Of a stretch of DNA of 64,000 bases, positions 8,096 to 17,305 are shown piece after piece. The position numbers and the translations under genes were made by a program. Under the pieces are notes generated by a model, which saw only the letters and a program-made list of their open reading frames with translations, searched no databases and was not told the origin of the DNA. Numbering within the stretch: position 1 is the stretch's first letter; each line of letters begins with the position of its first letter. This stretch comes from Micromonospora trifolii (GTDB lineage: Bacteria; Actinomycetota; Actinomycetes; Mycobacteriales; Micromonosporaceae), in the NCBI RefSeq assembly GCF_022229005.1, contig NZ_JAKKFD010000023.1:62001-126000 (forward strand). Direction: 5' to 3'.

Positions 8096-9445
8096 ATGCA
8101 CCCCGCAACGCCCCCCACCACTAACGCGCCTGCCGGGCGCAATCACCGTACCGCGCTGCCTCGGCGGCGCCTGCTGCGCGGCCTGCTCGCCGTGACGGTC
8201 GCCGCGCCGCTGATGTTCGGGGCCGCTGCCTGCGGAGACGACGACGGCGGCGCCGCCGACCCGAACGCCCCGGTCAAGCTCTCCATCTTCTGGTGGGGCG
8301 GCGACGCCCGGGCCAAGCTGACCGAGGATGCCCTCGCGCTCTACACCAAGAAGCACCCGAACGTGACCTTCGAGAAGACCTGGCAGGCCAATCAGGGCTA
8401 CTTCGACAAGCTGGCCACCCTCACCGCCGGCGGCAACCCGCCGGACCTGTTCCAGATCGACGACAACTACCTGGCCGAGTACGCGGCCCGCAACACCACG
8501 CTCGACCTGACCTCGTACCAGAAGTCCGGGAAGCTGGACACGTCCAAGTTCCCCGAGAGCCTCTGGCAGTACGGCGTGGTCGACGGCAAGCTCGCCGGTC
8601 TGGCCGCCGGGGAGAACACCCAGGGCCTGGTCTACAACAAGACGCTGCTGACCAAGCACAACCTGCCCGAGCCGACCACCGGTATGTCGTGGGAGGAGCA
8701 CATCGCCTGGGCCGAGCAGGTCACCGCCAAGACCAAGGTGCCCGGCACCCAGGACCCGAGCGCCGACTACAAGGCGTTCTGGGTCTGGCTGCGCCAGCAG
8801 GGCAAGGACCTCTACAAGGGCAAGGAGCTGGGCTTCACCGCCGAGGACGTGACCAAGTGGTTCGACCTGTGGAAGGGCGCCCGGGACCGCAAGGCCACCC
8901 CGACCGCCGACGTCATCCACGAGGGCAACGCCACCGACATCACCAAGCAGCTGGTGGTCACCGGCAAGGCGGGCACCAGTTGGGTCTGGGCCAACCAGAT
9001 GCCGGATCTGAAGAAGAACACCAAGGACGAGCTGGGCGTGATCGCCTACCCCGGTGACCCCAGCGCGCAGTGGGCCCGGGCCTCGATGTACTGGTCGGTG
9101 TTCAAGGGCAGCAAGAACAAGGACGTCGCGATCGATGTGATCAACTTCCTGAACAACGACGTGGAGGCGGTCAAGCTGCTCGGCACCGACCGCGGCCTGC
9201 CGTCCAACCTGGACCTGCGCCGGGTCGTCAGCGACGACACCACCGACCCGGCCATGAAGCAGTCGATCGCCGTCGAGGCCGAGCTGACCCAGAAGTTCGG
9301 CGCGTCGCCGCAGGTGCCGATCAAGGGGCACAGCAAGGTGAAGTCCGAGCTGATCAAGGCCGCCGAGAACGCGCAGTACGGCCGGGCCACCCCCGCCGAG
9401 GCCGCCGCCCAGTTCATCGAGGCGTGCAAGTCCGCCATCGCCTGA
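8096..9445 (+). CDS. Sugar ABC transporter solute-binding lipoprotein
   Basis: The 449-residue product begins with an arginine-rich lipoprotein signal (RRRLLRGLL, then a hydrophobic stretch) ending at the lipobox GAAAC, so the mature protein should start at Cys46 followed by an acidic linker. The RRRLL pattern could indicate Tat export. The mature part is a family 1 extracellular solute-binding protein (KLSIFWWGGDARAKLTEDALALY, NPPDLFQIDDNYLAEYA). It would capture a sugar outside the membrane and hand it to the two permeases encoded directly downstream. The ligand is unknown; the neighbouring uronate enzymes suggest a uronic acid or uronic-acid-containing oligosaccharide. Confidence 0.9.
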   Translation: MHPATPPTTNAPAGRNHRTALPRRRLLRGLLAVTVAAPLMFGAAACGDDDGGAADPNAPVKLSIFWWGGDARAKLTEDALALYTKKHPNVTFEKTWQANQGYFDKLATLTAGGNPPDLFQIDDNYLAEYAARNTTLDLTSYQKSGKLDTSKFPESLWQYGVVDGKLAGLAAGENTQGLVYNKTLLTKHNLPEPTTGMSWEEHIAWAEQVTAKTKVPGTQDPSADYKAFWVWLRQQGKDLYKGKELGFTAEDVTKWFDLWKGARDRKATPTADVIHEGNATDITKQLVVTGKAGTSWVWANQMPDLKKNTKDELGVIAYPGDPSAQWARASMYWSVFKGSKNKDVAIDVINFLNNDVEAVKLLGTDRGLPSNLDLRRVVSDDTTDPAMKQSIAVEAELTQKFGASPQVPIKGHSKVKSELIKAAENAQYGRATPAEAAAQFIEACKSAIA

Positions 9446-9470
9446 CCGCCCGCGAGGAGAGGAGTTGTTC

Positions 9471-10454
9471 GTGGCGTTGACCACGGCGCCCGACCCGACC
9501 CGACGCGGCCCCGGATCCGACCGGGCCCACGCTGAGAGGCGTGGGCCCGGACGCTTCCGGAACAGCGAAGGTCTGGCGGGGTACGTCTTCCTGTCGCCGT
9601 GGCTCATCGGCCTGATGGGCATCACGGCAGTCCCCATGCTGCTGTCGCTCTACCTGAGCTTCACCAACTACGACATCCTCACCCCCTTCTCCGAGGTGCA
9701 GTGGGTGGGCCTGGCCAACTACGAACGGATGTTCACCGCCGACCCGTCGTACTGGCACGCGGTGCGGGTCACACTGACCTTCGCGCTGATCGCCGTACCG
9801 CTGAAACTGGCCGCGGCGCTCGGCGTGGCGCTGCTGCTCAACCGCGCCTGGCGCGGCGTCGGGGTGTTCCGCGGGTTGTTCTACCTGCCGTCCCTGCTCG
9901 GCGGCAGCGTCGCGCTGGCCATCGTCTGGGTCAACATGTTCAACCGCGACGGCGCGTTCAACTCGCTGTTGAGCCTCTTCGGCATCACCGGCAAGCCGTG
10001 GGTCAACGACCCGGACTGGGCCCTCGAAACACTGATGGTGCTGGCCATCTGGCAGTTCGGCGCGCCGATGGTGATCTTCCTGGCCGGGCTCAAGCAGGTG
10101 CCCACCGAGCTGTACGAGGCCGCCTCTGTCGACGGGGCCGGCCGGTTCCGCCAGTTCCGCAACGTCACACTGCCGATGCTCTCCCCGGTCATCTTCTTCA
10201 ACCTGGTGCTGGAGACCATCAACGGCTTCCAGGGCTTCACCGCGGCGTTCGTGCTCAGCAACGGCACCGGCGGCCCGGTCGACTCCACACTGATGTACAC
10301 GCTGAACCTCTACATCACCGGCTTCACCGACCTCAACATGGGCTACGCCTCGGCGATGGCCTGGGTGTTCCTGCTCGCCATCGCGGTCATCACCGCGATC
10401 TTCTTCAGCACCGGACGGTTCTGGGTGCACTACTCCGACGGGGAGGACCGGTGA
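9471..10454 (+). CDS. Sugar ABC transporter permease (MalF type)
   Basis: The 327-residue product has six predicted membrane helices and the binding-protein-dependent permease motif EAASVDGAGRFRQFRNVTLP, which docks to the ATPase. GTG at 9471 is chosen because GAGGAGAGGAG ends 6 nt upstream; the upstream TTG at 9465 is too close to it. No ATPase gene is present, as is common for actinomycete CUT1 importers that borrow a shared MsiK-type ATPase. Its stop overlaps the start of the second permease gene. Confidence 0.92.
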   Translation: MALTTAPDPTRRGPGSDRAHAERRGPGRFRNSEGLAGYVFLSPWLIGLMGITAVPMLLSLYLSFTNYDILTPFSEVQWVGLANYERMFTADPSYWHAVRVTLTFALIAVPLKLAAALGVALLLNRAWRGVGVFRGLFYLPSLLGGSVALAIVWVNMFNRDGAFNSLLSLFGITGKPWVNDPDWALETLMVLAIWQFGAPMVIFLAGLKQVPTELYEAASVDGAGRFRQFRNVTLPMLSPVIFFNLVLETINGFQGFTAAFVLSNGTGGPVDSTLMYTLNLYITGFTDLNMGYASAMAWVFLLAIAVITAIFFSTGRFWVHYSDGEDR

Positions 10455-11353
10455 TGGTGACCGTGACCCCGACGACCGCAGCGCCGACCACAGCGCCGCC
10501 GAACGCGCGCCGACGACAGGGCGGACGGCCCGTGCTGCGACTGCTGATCCTGGTGGCGATCGTCGCCGTGGTGCTCTACCCGCTGATCTGGATGGTGGGC
10601 ACCTCGCTGAAGTCCCAGGAGGAGATCGTCAACAACGTCGGGCTGCTACCCGAGCGGTTCACCCCGGGCAACTACACCGCCGGGTGGTCCAACTTCGACG
10701 TCAGCTTCGGCCGGTTCTTCCTCAACAGCGCGATGGTCAGCCTGCTCACCGTCATCGGCAACGGGCTGTCCTGCCTACTGGCCGCGTACGCCTTCGCCCG
10801 GCTGCGGTTCCGGCTACGCGGCATGTGGTTCGCCGTCATGATCGGCACGCTGCTGCTGCCCCAGCACGTGCTGATCGTGCCGCAGTACATCCTGTTCCGC
10901 ACGCTCGGCCTGGTCGGCGGCGACTGGCCGTACCTGCCGCTGCTCATCCCGCAGTTCCTGGCCACCGAGGCGTTCTTCGTCTTCCTCATGGTGCAGTTCA
11001 TGCGCGGCGTCCCCCGGGAGCTGGACGAGGCGGCCCGCATCGACGGCGCCGGCCCGTTCGGCATCTTCCGGCACATCATCCTGCCGCTGAGCCGCCCGGC
11101 GCTGGTCACCACGGCGATCTTCTCGTTCATCTGGACCTGGAACGACTTCTTCCGCCAACTGGTCTTCCTGTCCCAACTGGAGGACTACACAGTCCCGGTC
11201 GCGCTGACCCTGTTCATCGACTCGACCAGCCAGAGCGCGGTCGGCCCGATGTTCGCCATGTCGGTGCTGTCGCTGCTGCCGGTCTTCCTGTTCTTCGTCG
11301 CGTTCCAGCGGATGCTCGTCGAGGGGATCAACACCAGTGGCATCAAGGGCTGA
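10454..11353 (+). CDS. Sugar ABC transporter permease (MalG type)
   Basis: The 299-residue product has a short Thr/Pro/Ala-rich N-terminal tail, then six membrane helices and the EAA loop EAARIDGAGPFGIFRHIILP. ATG at 10454 overlaps the previous stop by one base (TGATG), and GGGAGG lies about 10 nt upstream. It pairs with the MalF-type permease to form the membrane channel of the CUT1 importer. The last 17 nt overlap the next gene. Confidence 0.92.
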   Translation: MVTVTPTTAAPTTAPPNARRRQGGRPVLRLLILVAIVAVVLYPLIWMVGTSLKSQEEIVNNVGLLPERFTPGNYTAGWSNFDVSFGRFFLNSAMVSLLTVIGNGLSCLLAAYAFARLRFRLRGMWFAVMIGTLLLPQHVLIVPQYILFRTLGLVGGDWPYLPLLIPQFLATEAFFVFLMVQFMRGVPRELDEAARIDGAGPFGIFRHIILPLSRPALVTTAIFSFIWTWNDFFRQLVFLSQLEDYTVPVALTLFIDSTSQSAVGPMFAMSVLSLLPVFLFFVAFQRMLVEGINTSGIKG

Positions 11354-11996
11354 ACCAGCATCAAGGGCTGAAGCCGTCGACACCGGCGGGAGGCGGGACT
11401 GGCGCGACGTCGCCCGCGACGCCGCCGACCTTGCGTTGCTGGGCATCCTCCTGACCCTCGCGGCGGTGCCCCTGCTCACCGCCGCCGCGGCGGCGGGCAC
11501 GGCCAGCGCGGCGGTGCACGACTGGACACGCACCGGCAGTTGGCCGTCGGCGCGCACGACAGTGCGTCGGTTCGGTCGCGCGGTGCTGCCCGGTGTGCCG
11601 GCCAGCCTGTTCGCGTTCGCCGTCGCCGCGCTGCTCGCCGCCGACCTGGCGGCGCTGGCCACCGGTCGGGTGCCGGGCGGCCCGGCGGCGCTGCTGGTGA
11701 CGGCGCTGATCGCGGCCGGCCTGGCCGGGTACGCCGGACTGGTCGTCGTCGAGGTGGGCGGCAACGGGGGCGGGCGGTGGCGGGCCTCGGCCCGGTCCGC
11801 CGCCCGCGCCTGCCTCGACTCGCCCACCCGTTGGGCCGCGCTCACCGGGGTCGTCGCGCTGGCCGGGCTGCTCACCGTCCTGGTCACCCCGGTCGCGGTG
11901 CCGATCCTCGCCGGCTACACGGTGGCCGCCCTGCACGCCGTCACCGTCCGCCGGCCGGTCCCCGCAGCGGTTCTCGGCCGCCGGGAGCTGCGGTGA
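11337..11996 (+). CDS. DUF624 (YesL)-like membrane protein
   Basis: The 219-residue product has several hydrophobic helices (LALLGILLTLAAVPLLTAAAA, and others near residues 85-135 and 165-200). Its arrangement and operon position, directly after two sugar permease genes, resemble DUF624/YesL proteins, whose function is not established. GTG at 11337 overlaps the permease gene by 17 nt. A 4-nt GTGA overlap joins it to the next gene. The assignment is by topology and context, so the family name is tentative. Confidence 0.65.
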   Translation: MASRAEPASRAEAVDTGGRRDWRDVARDAADLALLGILLTLAAVPLLTAAAAAGTASAAVHDWTRTGSWPSARTTVRRFGRAVLPGVPASLFAFAVAALLAADLAALATGRVPGGPAALLVTALIAAGLAGYAGLVVVEVGGNGGGRWRASARSAARACLDSPTRWAALTGVVALAGLLTVLVTPVAVPILAGYTVAALHAVTVRRPVPAAVLGRRELR

Positions 11997-12838
11997 GCGG
12001 GGAGCCGGTGCGGCTGACGGTCGGGGCCACGGAGGTGGCCGAGTACGTGCTCGACCCGGCGCTGGACGCGCGGCACGGGCCCCGACCGTACCTGCACCCG
12101 GTACGCACCCTCGGCGGCACCGTTGTCACCGACGCGCTCCCCGCCGACCACGTGTGGCACCTCGGCGCGTCCCTCGCGGTGCAGGACGTCGACGGCAGCA
12201 ACCTCTGGGGCGGGCGCACCTACGTCCGCGACGTCGGCTACACGTGGCGGGACGATCACGGCGTCATCGCGCACACCGGCGACGTCGAACGCTCCCCGGG
12301 CCGGTACGCGCACGATCTCCAGTGGCGCGACCGCGCCGGCGGGGTGCTGCTGACCGAGCGGAGGTGGCTCACCGCGTCAATGGTCGCGCCGGGCGCCTGG
12401 CGGCTCGAGCTGGAGTCCGTCCTCGTCGCCCCGGACGACAGGGAGATCCGACTGGGCAGCCCGGCCACCAACGGCCGCCCGGGCGGGGCCGGCTACGGCG
12501 GGTTCTTCTGGCGGGCCGCCGCCGACGGCGAACCGGCGGTGTTCACCGCCGACGCGGCCGGGGAGGAGACGGTCAACGGCAGTGCGGCGCCGTGGCTCGC
12601 GCTGACCGGCGCCGGGTCGGGCGGTGGGGCGTACACACTGGTCTTCACGGGTCTCGGCCGCGACGACCGGTGGTTCGTGCGGACCGGGATGTATCCGGGG
12701 GTCTGCGTGGCGTTCGCGTTCGACAGCCCGGCGCTGGTGCCGGCCGGCGGGAGTCGGCACGGCCGGTACCGGGTGTGGGTGGCCGACGGGACCCTCGACC
12801 GGGACGGTGTCGGAGCCCTGGTCACGACGGTGCCGTGA
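11993..12838 (+). CDS. PmoA-like (DUF6807) protein
   Basis: The 281-residue soluble product contains RPYLHPVRTLGGTVVTDALPADHVWHLG and a downstream WGGRTYVRDVGY region, typical of the PmoA/DUF6807 family. These proteins are often encoded beside sugar ABC importers and Gfo/Idh/MocA oxidoreductases; the name comes from a methane oxygenase annotation that does not describe their role. It has no signal peptide and is probably cytoplasmic. It is the last gene of the plus-strand operon (GTGA overlap with the DUF624-like gene). Its reaction is unknown. Confidence 0.75.
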   Translation: MSGEPVRLTVGATEVAEYVLDPALDARHGPRPYLHPVRTLGGTVVTDALPADHVWHLGASLAVQDVDGSNLWGGRTYVRDVGYTWRDDHGVIAHTGDVERSPGRYAHDLQWRDRAGGVLLTERRWLTASMVAPGAWRLELESVLVAPDDREIRLGSPATNGRPGGAGYGGFFWRAAADGEPAVFTADAAGEETVNGSAAPWLALTGAGSGGGAYTLVFTGLGRDDRWFVRTGMYPGVCVAFAFDSPALVPAGGSRHGRYRVWVADGTLDRDGVGALVTTVP

Positions 12839-12858
12839 ACCCCACGCCGCCCCGGGGG

Positions 12859-15081
12859 TCAGCCGGAGCGGTCGGTCAGCTCACGGATTGCCACCTGGTA
12901 CGCGGCCTGGGTGTGGTACGGCCAGTGTCCTTCGATCGGCGGCGGCACGGTGTCCGCCGGGTCGATGGTCAGGCTGCGGGGATCACGCAGTCGAATGTCG
13001 ACGTCGATGCCGGGCGGTGTTCCGTGCGGGCCCGGAGGAAAGATCGGCCCGCCGATCGGGTCGGTGTCGCGCCACAGGTTGCGCCACCGCCACCCGATCC
13101 GCCCGCCCAGGTCGCGCAGGGTCCGCGGCCCGAGGTACGCCGGGTAGAGCCGCGAATAGGTGCGTTGCAGGGGCGAGCCGTAGGTCAACAGGGAGACCCG
13201 GGCCAGCACGGACGGCGGTAGTTGCAGGATGGTGGCCGCGGCGAGCACCGACCCGTGGCTGTGCCCGGAGATGACCACCGGCCCCCGCGCGGTGAGCCCG
13301 GTGACCCGTTTCGCCAGCTCCGGAACGGCGCGGGCGGCGTAGCAGGGCGGCGCGAACGGGTGGACCGTCCGGGGCCAGAACGTGCCGAGGTCCCACAGCA
13401 CCGCCACCACCCGCCGGGTCTGGGCCGACCGGTACGCGCGGAAACCGAGGATCATGAGGCAGATCACCAGCAGGCTGATCACCCAGACCCCGGCGTCGGT
13501 GACGTACGCGGCGAGTACGGCGGCCGCGCCACCGTGCCCGCCCAGGCGGTCCGCGAGCTGGGTGGGACCGACCCCGATCACGTCGAAGGCGACGGTGGCC
13601 AGCCCGAGCGACGCGATCAGCAGGAACGCGACAAGCACCGGGCCCAACTCCTCGGTGATCCGGGACCGGGCGATGGTCTCCCGGACCAGGCGCAGCCGGT
13701 GCGCGTCCTCGGCCGGCACGTCCGGGTAGTCCCGCTCGATGATCCCCGCCGCCAGCCTCCGTCGCCGTCGCCGGGTCAGCAGGAGGGTCGCCGAGGTCAC
13801 CGCCGCGCCGATCAGCAGCGCGGCGAGCCCGGCGAGCGCGGCCCACCAGTAGGCCACCGGCGGCTCCAGCGGGCCGACGATCGGCGGGTTGGGCCGGATC
13901 GGATCGGGGATGTCGCCGTGGTCGAGGGCGTCCGCGACGCGGTAGACCAGGGTCGCGGTGAAGGCCGCGCCGACGCTCACCGCCGCGGCCGCCACGATCG
14001 GGGTGCCGAGCCCGCGCAGGAAGGGACGTTCGTCGTCGCGGGCGGCACGCTGGCGGGTGTACGTGACGAGCATGAGCACGACCAGCAGGAGGCCCTGCGC
14101 GGCGACCACCCCGGCGGCGGCGCCCTCGTACCCGGGCAGCTTGCCCGACCCGGACGGTTCCCCGTCCGCGAGCGCGGCCGAGCCGAGGCAGCACACGGTC
14201 ACCACCACGGTGGCCAGCCAGAGGGGGCGGAGGAACCGTCGGGCCCTCGCCGGGCTGGCCGGCACGGGCACGGCGAGGAGGGCCACCGCGATGACGAGCA
14301 GCCCGACGGCGACCCCGAACAGCGCGCCGTGACCGGGCGCGCCCACGCCACCCGGTGAGATGCCGGCGAGCAGGGCGACGTCCAGCGTCCCGATGCCGAG
14401 CACCACGTGGAGCTGCCGCAGCCAACTCGTCGTCTGCTCGTCCTGCCAGAAGCCGGGGTCGGTGAGGCTCCCGGCCGGTTCACCGGACAGGCGTTGCGCC
14501 GACGACGGGCCGAACCCCTCGAAGGCCCGCGCCGACCGGGTGCCGATGGCCCAGACGACCCGCAGCGCCAGCAGGGGAACGATCGACAGCAGGGCCAGCC
14601 GGGGCCCGGCCGGGACGTTGTGCAGCCACGCCAGGTAGGGGCGGCTGGCCCGGCACCCGGGGTACGGCACGCACTGCCAGCCGACCAGGTCCAGTGTGAC
14701 GCCCACCGCCGCCAGCATGAACGTGGCAGTGAGGGTGCCGGCGAGCAACCGGCACAGCACGCCGAGCAGCCCCCACCGGTCGTGCCCCGGTGGCCGGAGC
14801 CAGATCGCCAGGTTGCTCAACATGAAGGGCAGCAGCAGCAACATCGAGGCCGTCCGTACCGCCGCGCCGGCGGTCAGCGAACCCCAGCGGTACGCCTCGA
14901 CGGCGACCCCGTCGGTGGCCCCGCCGGCGGTGCCGCTGCCCGGCCGGGGCCGGAAGAAGCCCGCATGCGTGTTCCCGGCGACCCGGGTCACGATCGGGTG
15001 GTCGAGGATCCGTTCGGCGGTGACGCCGGAGATGCCGTGCACCCGCAGCTCCACGGCGTCGCGCCCCGGCGTCTCGTCCAC
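12859..15081 (-). CDS. Large membrane protein with C-terminal alpha/beta-hydrolase (lipase-like) domain
   Basis: The 740-residue product starts at GTG 15081; upstream in-frame extension overlaps the next gene and lacks a good start. Residues 1-40 contain AVELRVHGISGVTAERIL, a soluble segment. Roughly ten hydrophobic helices follow between about 65 and 555. The C-terminal domain has the nucleophile elbow GPVVISGHSHGSVLAAATIL (Ser in GHSHG) and LLTYGSPLQRTYSRLYP, as in class 3 lipase-like and serine esterase domains. The HGISG near the N-terminus may form the oxyanion side of the same fold. It ends the minus-strand cluster that includes the contractile injection genes, so it could be a membrane component or effector, but it may be unrelated. 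Confidence 0.75.
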   Translation of the reverse strand: MDETPGRDAVELRVHGISGVTAERILDHPIVTRVAGNTHAGFFRPRPGSGTAGGATDGVAVEAYRWGSLTAGAAVRTASMLLLLPFMLSNLAIWLRPPGHDRWGLLGVLCRLLAGTLTATFMLAAVGVTLDLVGWQCVPYPGCRASRPYLAWLHNVPAGPRLALLSIVPLLALRVVWAIGTRSARAFEGFGPSSAQRLSGEPAGSLTDPGFWQDEQTTSWLRQLHVVLGIGTLDVALLAGISPGGVGAPGHGALFGVAVGLLVIAVALLAVPVPASPARARRFLRPLWLATVVVTVCCLGSAALADGEPSGSGKLPGYEGAAAGVVAAQGLLLVVLMLVTYTRQRAARDDERPFLRGLGTPIVAAAAVSVGAAFTATLVYRVADALDHGDIPDPIRPNPPIVGPLEPPVAYWWAALAGLAALLIGAAVTSATLLLTRRRRRRLAAGIIERDYPDVPAEDAHRLRLVRETIARSRITEELGPVLVAFLLIASLGLATVAFDVIGVGPTQLADRLGGHGGAAAVLAAYVTDAGVWVISLLVICLMILGFRAYRSAQTRRVVAVLWDLGTFWPRTVHPFAPPCYAARAVPELAKRVTGLTARGPVVISGHSHGSVLAAATILQLPPSVLARVSLLTYGSPLQRTYSRLYPAYLGPRTLRDLGGRIGWRWRNLWRDTDPIGGPIFPPGPHGTPPGIDVDIRLRDPRSLTIDPADTVPPPIEGHWPYHTQAAYQVAIRELTDRSG

Positions 15082-15131
15082 GCCGTCAGGGTCACAGACA
15101 ATCCACCCGGGCGCTGCCGATACCGCAAACG

Positions 15132-15887
15132 TCAACGGGTCGGTAGCGCGGCGGTGACGCGGATGGCCTTGACGATCGCCGGGATGGAGCCGATCAACAG
15201 CACCAGCCCCCAGATGATCGCGATGATCGCGAAGACCAGCGCCGCCACGTCGTCGACGATGCTGACCAGGATCACCGGCACCAGGTTGTGCAGGAACTCC
15301 AGCACGACGGTGCACAGCAGTGTGGTGAGGATCAGCAGGACGAGACCCTTGTTCTGCAGGAAGCGTGGCTGGGCCAGCACCAGCATCCCGGCCCACACCA
15401 GCTTGAGCAGCAGCACCAGCCCGAGCAGCACCGCCGCCTCGCCGACCGGGAAGAACCCCCACAGCGCCAGGTACGCCAGGGTGCCGAACGGAACGGCCAG
15501 GAACAGCGACACCATGATGGACAGCTCCACGAACGCGATGACCAGCGCGATCAGCCCGACGATGATCAGGATGATCGAGAAGATCAGGCTGGCGACGCCC
15601 TGCACCCGACCCTGTACGCGCTCGGGCAGCAGCAGGCCCAGGCAGAACAGCCCCGTGCTCCAGACCGCCACCGCGTCGATCAACGCCAGGTAGCCGGTGC
15701 CCCGGCCGGACGGTTCGCTGACCCCGGACACGTCGTCGATCTCCACGTCCAGCGCGCCGGCGCTGTCCGCGAGGGCCGCACCGGCGTCGGCGCCGCCGAG
15801 CAGCAGCCCGGCGCCGAGTTCCACCCCGATCGCCAGGACGATGGCGAGCATGGCCATCAGCAGGAACGGCTTGCGCAGGTCACCCAC
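15132..15887 (-). CDS. Polytopic membrane protein, unknown function
   Basis: The 251-residue product is almost entirely hydrophobic, with about six to seven predicted helices. An acidic loop (ALDVEIDDVSGVSEPSGRGTG) separates the first helix from the rest. I do not recognise a family. It lies 51 nt upstream of the hydrolase gene and 30 nt downstream of the small anchored protein gene. All point the same way as the contractile injection genes, so these may be its membrane-linked accessory genes. Confidence 0.75.
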   Translation of the reverse strand: MGDLRKPFLLMAMLAIVLAIGVELGAGLLLGGADAGAALADSAGALDVEIDDVSGVSEPSGRGTGYLALIDAVAVWSTGLFCLGLLLPERVQGRVQGVASLIFSIILIIVGLIALVIAFVELSIMVSLFLAVPFGTLAYLALWGFFPVGEAAVLLGLVLLLKLVWAGMLVLAQPRFLQNKGLVLLILTTLLCTVVLEFLHNLVPVILVSIVDDVAALVFAIIAIIWGLVLLIGSIPAIVKAIRVTAALPTR

Positions 15888-15917
15888 GGCGGCACCTTCC
15901 TCTCGGTCCAGGTCGGG

Positions 15918-16379
15918 TCAGGACGTGGCCACGACGACAACGCAGCCGCCCAGGCCGGGGCAGACCAGACCCACCTCGGTGGCCTGGTCGACGGCGATCT
16001 TCGCCACCGCGCCGGTGCCGTCCGCCGTCGGCTCGACCTCGTCGCGGATGGTGAGGTCGGCGTCGCCGGGCGCCGGGGCGACGACGGTGAACCGGGCCGC
16101 GCTGCGCAGCACCAGGGTGCGCAGCCCGCCGGGGTCCGCGACCCGCACCACGCAACTGCCGGAGAACTCCAGCCGGCCCGCCTCGTCGGCGCATTCGGCG
16201 CTGACAGTCGCCGGATCCACCGAGGAACGCTCGCCGCCGAGGGCGCCCAACCGGTCGACGAACCCGTGCCGGGCCCCCGGATCACCCCGGTCGTCACTGC
16301 CCGCGCCGACCGCGACCACGAAGAGCGCCACCAGCACGGCGGCGAGCAGCCCCAGCAGCGCCTTCTGCCGACCACTCAT
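15918..16379 (-). CDS. Small membrane-anchored extracytoplasmic protein, unknown
   Basis: The 153-residue product has an N-terminal membrane segment (KALLGLLAAVLVALFVVAVG, residues 6-25), then a soluble domain with two cysteines (SAECADEAG and FSGSCVVRV) that may pair outside the cell, and a third cysteine pair near the C-terminus (GLVCPGLGGCVV). It overlaps the preceding gene by four bases (ATGA), so translation is coupled to the membrane protein encoded at 16376. No family is recognised. Confidence 0.7.
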   Translation of the reverse strand: MSGRQKALLGLLAAVLVALFVVAVGAGSDDRGDPGARHGFVDRLGALGGERSSVDPATVSAECADEAGRLEFSGSCVVRVADPGGLRTLVLRSAARFTVVAPAPGDADLTIRDEVEPTADGTGAVAKIAVDQATEVGLVCPGLGGCVVVVATS

Positions 16380-17305
16380 CGGGCCACGGCCTGCGCCACG
16401 ATCTCGGTGAACCGGATCTCGTCGACGCCAGCGAAGTAGCGGTTGGTGCCCTGCGTCTTGCCGACCACCAGCAGCGTCACCTGGTGTGGGCCCTTGGCGA
16501 GCTGCACCGTGCCGACGTCCAGGAACTCAGTCTTTCGCACCGTCGGCGTGAAGCCGAGGAACGTGCCGCCGACCTGGTTGCCGTCGATGGCGAAGACGGT
16601 GTTGGCGTAGTCGAGGGAGGTGGTGCGTACCGCGGCGAAACGCCAGGTGCCGTCGGCCGGGATCTGCACCGTCACCGTGACCTTGTCGCCGATGGCCAGC
16701 CCCTGGAAGAACAACTGCTTGTCGCCGGACCAGGTCACCCCGCAGCAGTTGGGTTGCGCCTCCACCTTCGCCCCGTTCTTCGCCGGGGAGTCCACCACCG
16801 CGCCCGGCACCAGGCTCTCCGCCTCGACGGTGACCACCCGCGGCTCGCCGGGGGTCGGCTCGCCGTCGCGGGTCAGCAACACCACCCCCACGGCGACCAC
16901 CACCAGCACCAACGCCGCCGCGGCGGCGATCCACAACCACGGGGTACGCCGTGGCGGCGCGACCGCCCGCACCTCGTACGTGACCCGGCCGCTGGAGCGC
17001 GAACTCTCCTCCGGCGCGGTGTTCGCCGAGTACGCGAACCCGGTCATGTCGTAGCGCCGGGGCGCGGTGCCGGCCGGCACCGCGAGCTTGACCAGGAACG
17101 ACACCGAGCCCTGCCCGGGTACCACCCGTTGGGGTTCGGCGACGGTGAACCACGCCCGCTGGGAGCCGTCACCGGGCGCCACGTCGAACACCACGGTGTC
17201 CGGCGCGTTGCCCGGGTTGGAGACGGTGAAGGTCAGCTCGCCGCTGTTGCGCGGGTCGACTGTGAACTGCTCGGCGGCGGCGACGACCGCCCATTCGGTG
17301 GTCAT
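16376..17305 (-). CDS. Single-pass membrane protein with outer carbohydrate-binding-like domain, candidate injection-system anchor
   Basis: The 309-residue product has three parts. Residues 1-115 form an Ig-like beta domain without signal peptide (SGELTFTVSNPGNAPDTVVF), likely cytoplasmic. Residues 123-145 are one membrane helix (TPWLWIAAAAALVLVVVAVG). Residues 150-309 resemble a CBM6/35-like jelly roll (VTVEAESLVPGA, GDKVTVTVQIPADGTWRFAAV, LAKGPHQVTLLVVGKT) placed outside the cell. It overlaps the tail protein I gene by four bases and is therefore part of the injection-system operon. It could tether the baseplate to the membrane, analogous to the CisA membrane protein of Streptomyces systems; that role is inferred from topology and position. 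Confidence 0.75.
   Translation of the reverse strand: MTTEWAVVAAAEQFTVDPRNSGELTFTVSNPGNAPDTVVFDVAPGDGSQRAWFTVAEPQRVVPGQGSVSFLVKLAVPAGTAPRRYDMTGFAYSANTAPEESSRSSGRVTYEVRAVAPPRRTPWLWIAAAAALVLVVVAVGVVLLTRDGEPTPGEPRVVTVEAESLVPGAVVDSPAKNGAKVEAQPNCCGVTWSGDKQLFFQGLAIGDKVTVTVQIPADGTWRFAAVRTTSLDYANTVFAIDGNQVGGTFLGFTPTVRKTEFLDVGTVQLAKGPHQVTLLVVGKTQGTNRYFAGVDEIRFTEIVAQAVAR

Noticed and set aside
15082-15462. Upstream extension of the 740-residue hydrolase gene
   Set aside because: It would overlap the neighbouring membrane protein gene by over 300 bases and its added residues are Arg/Gly-rich shadow sequence.
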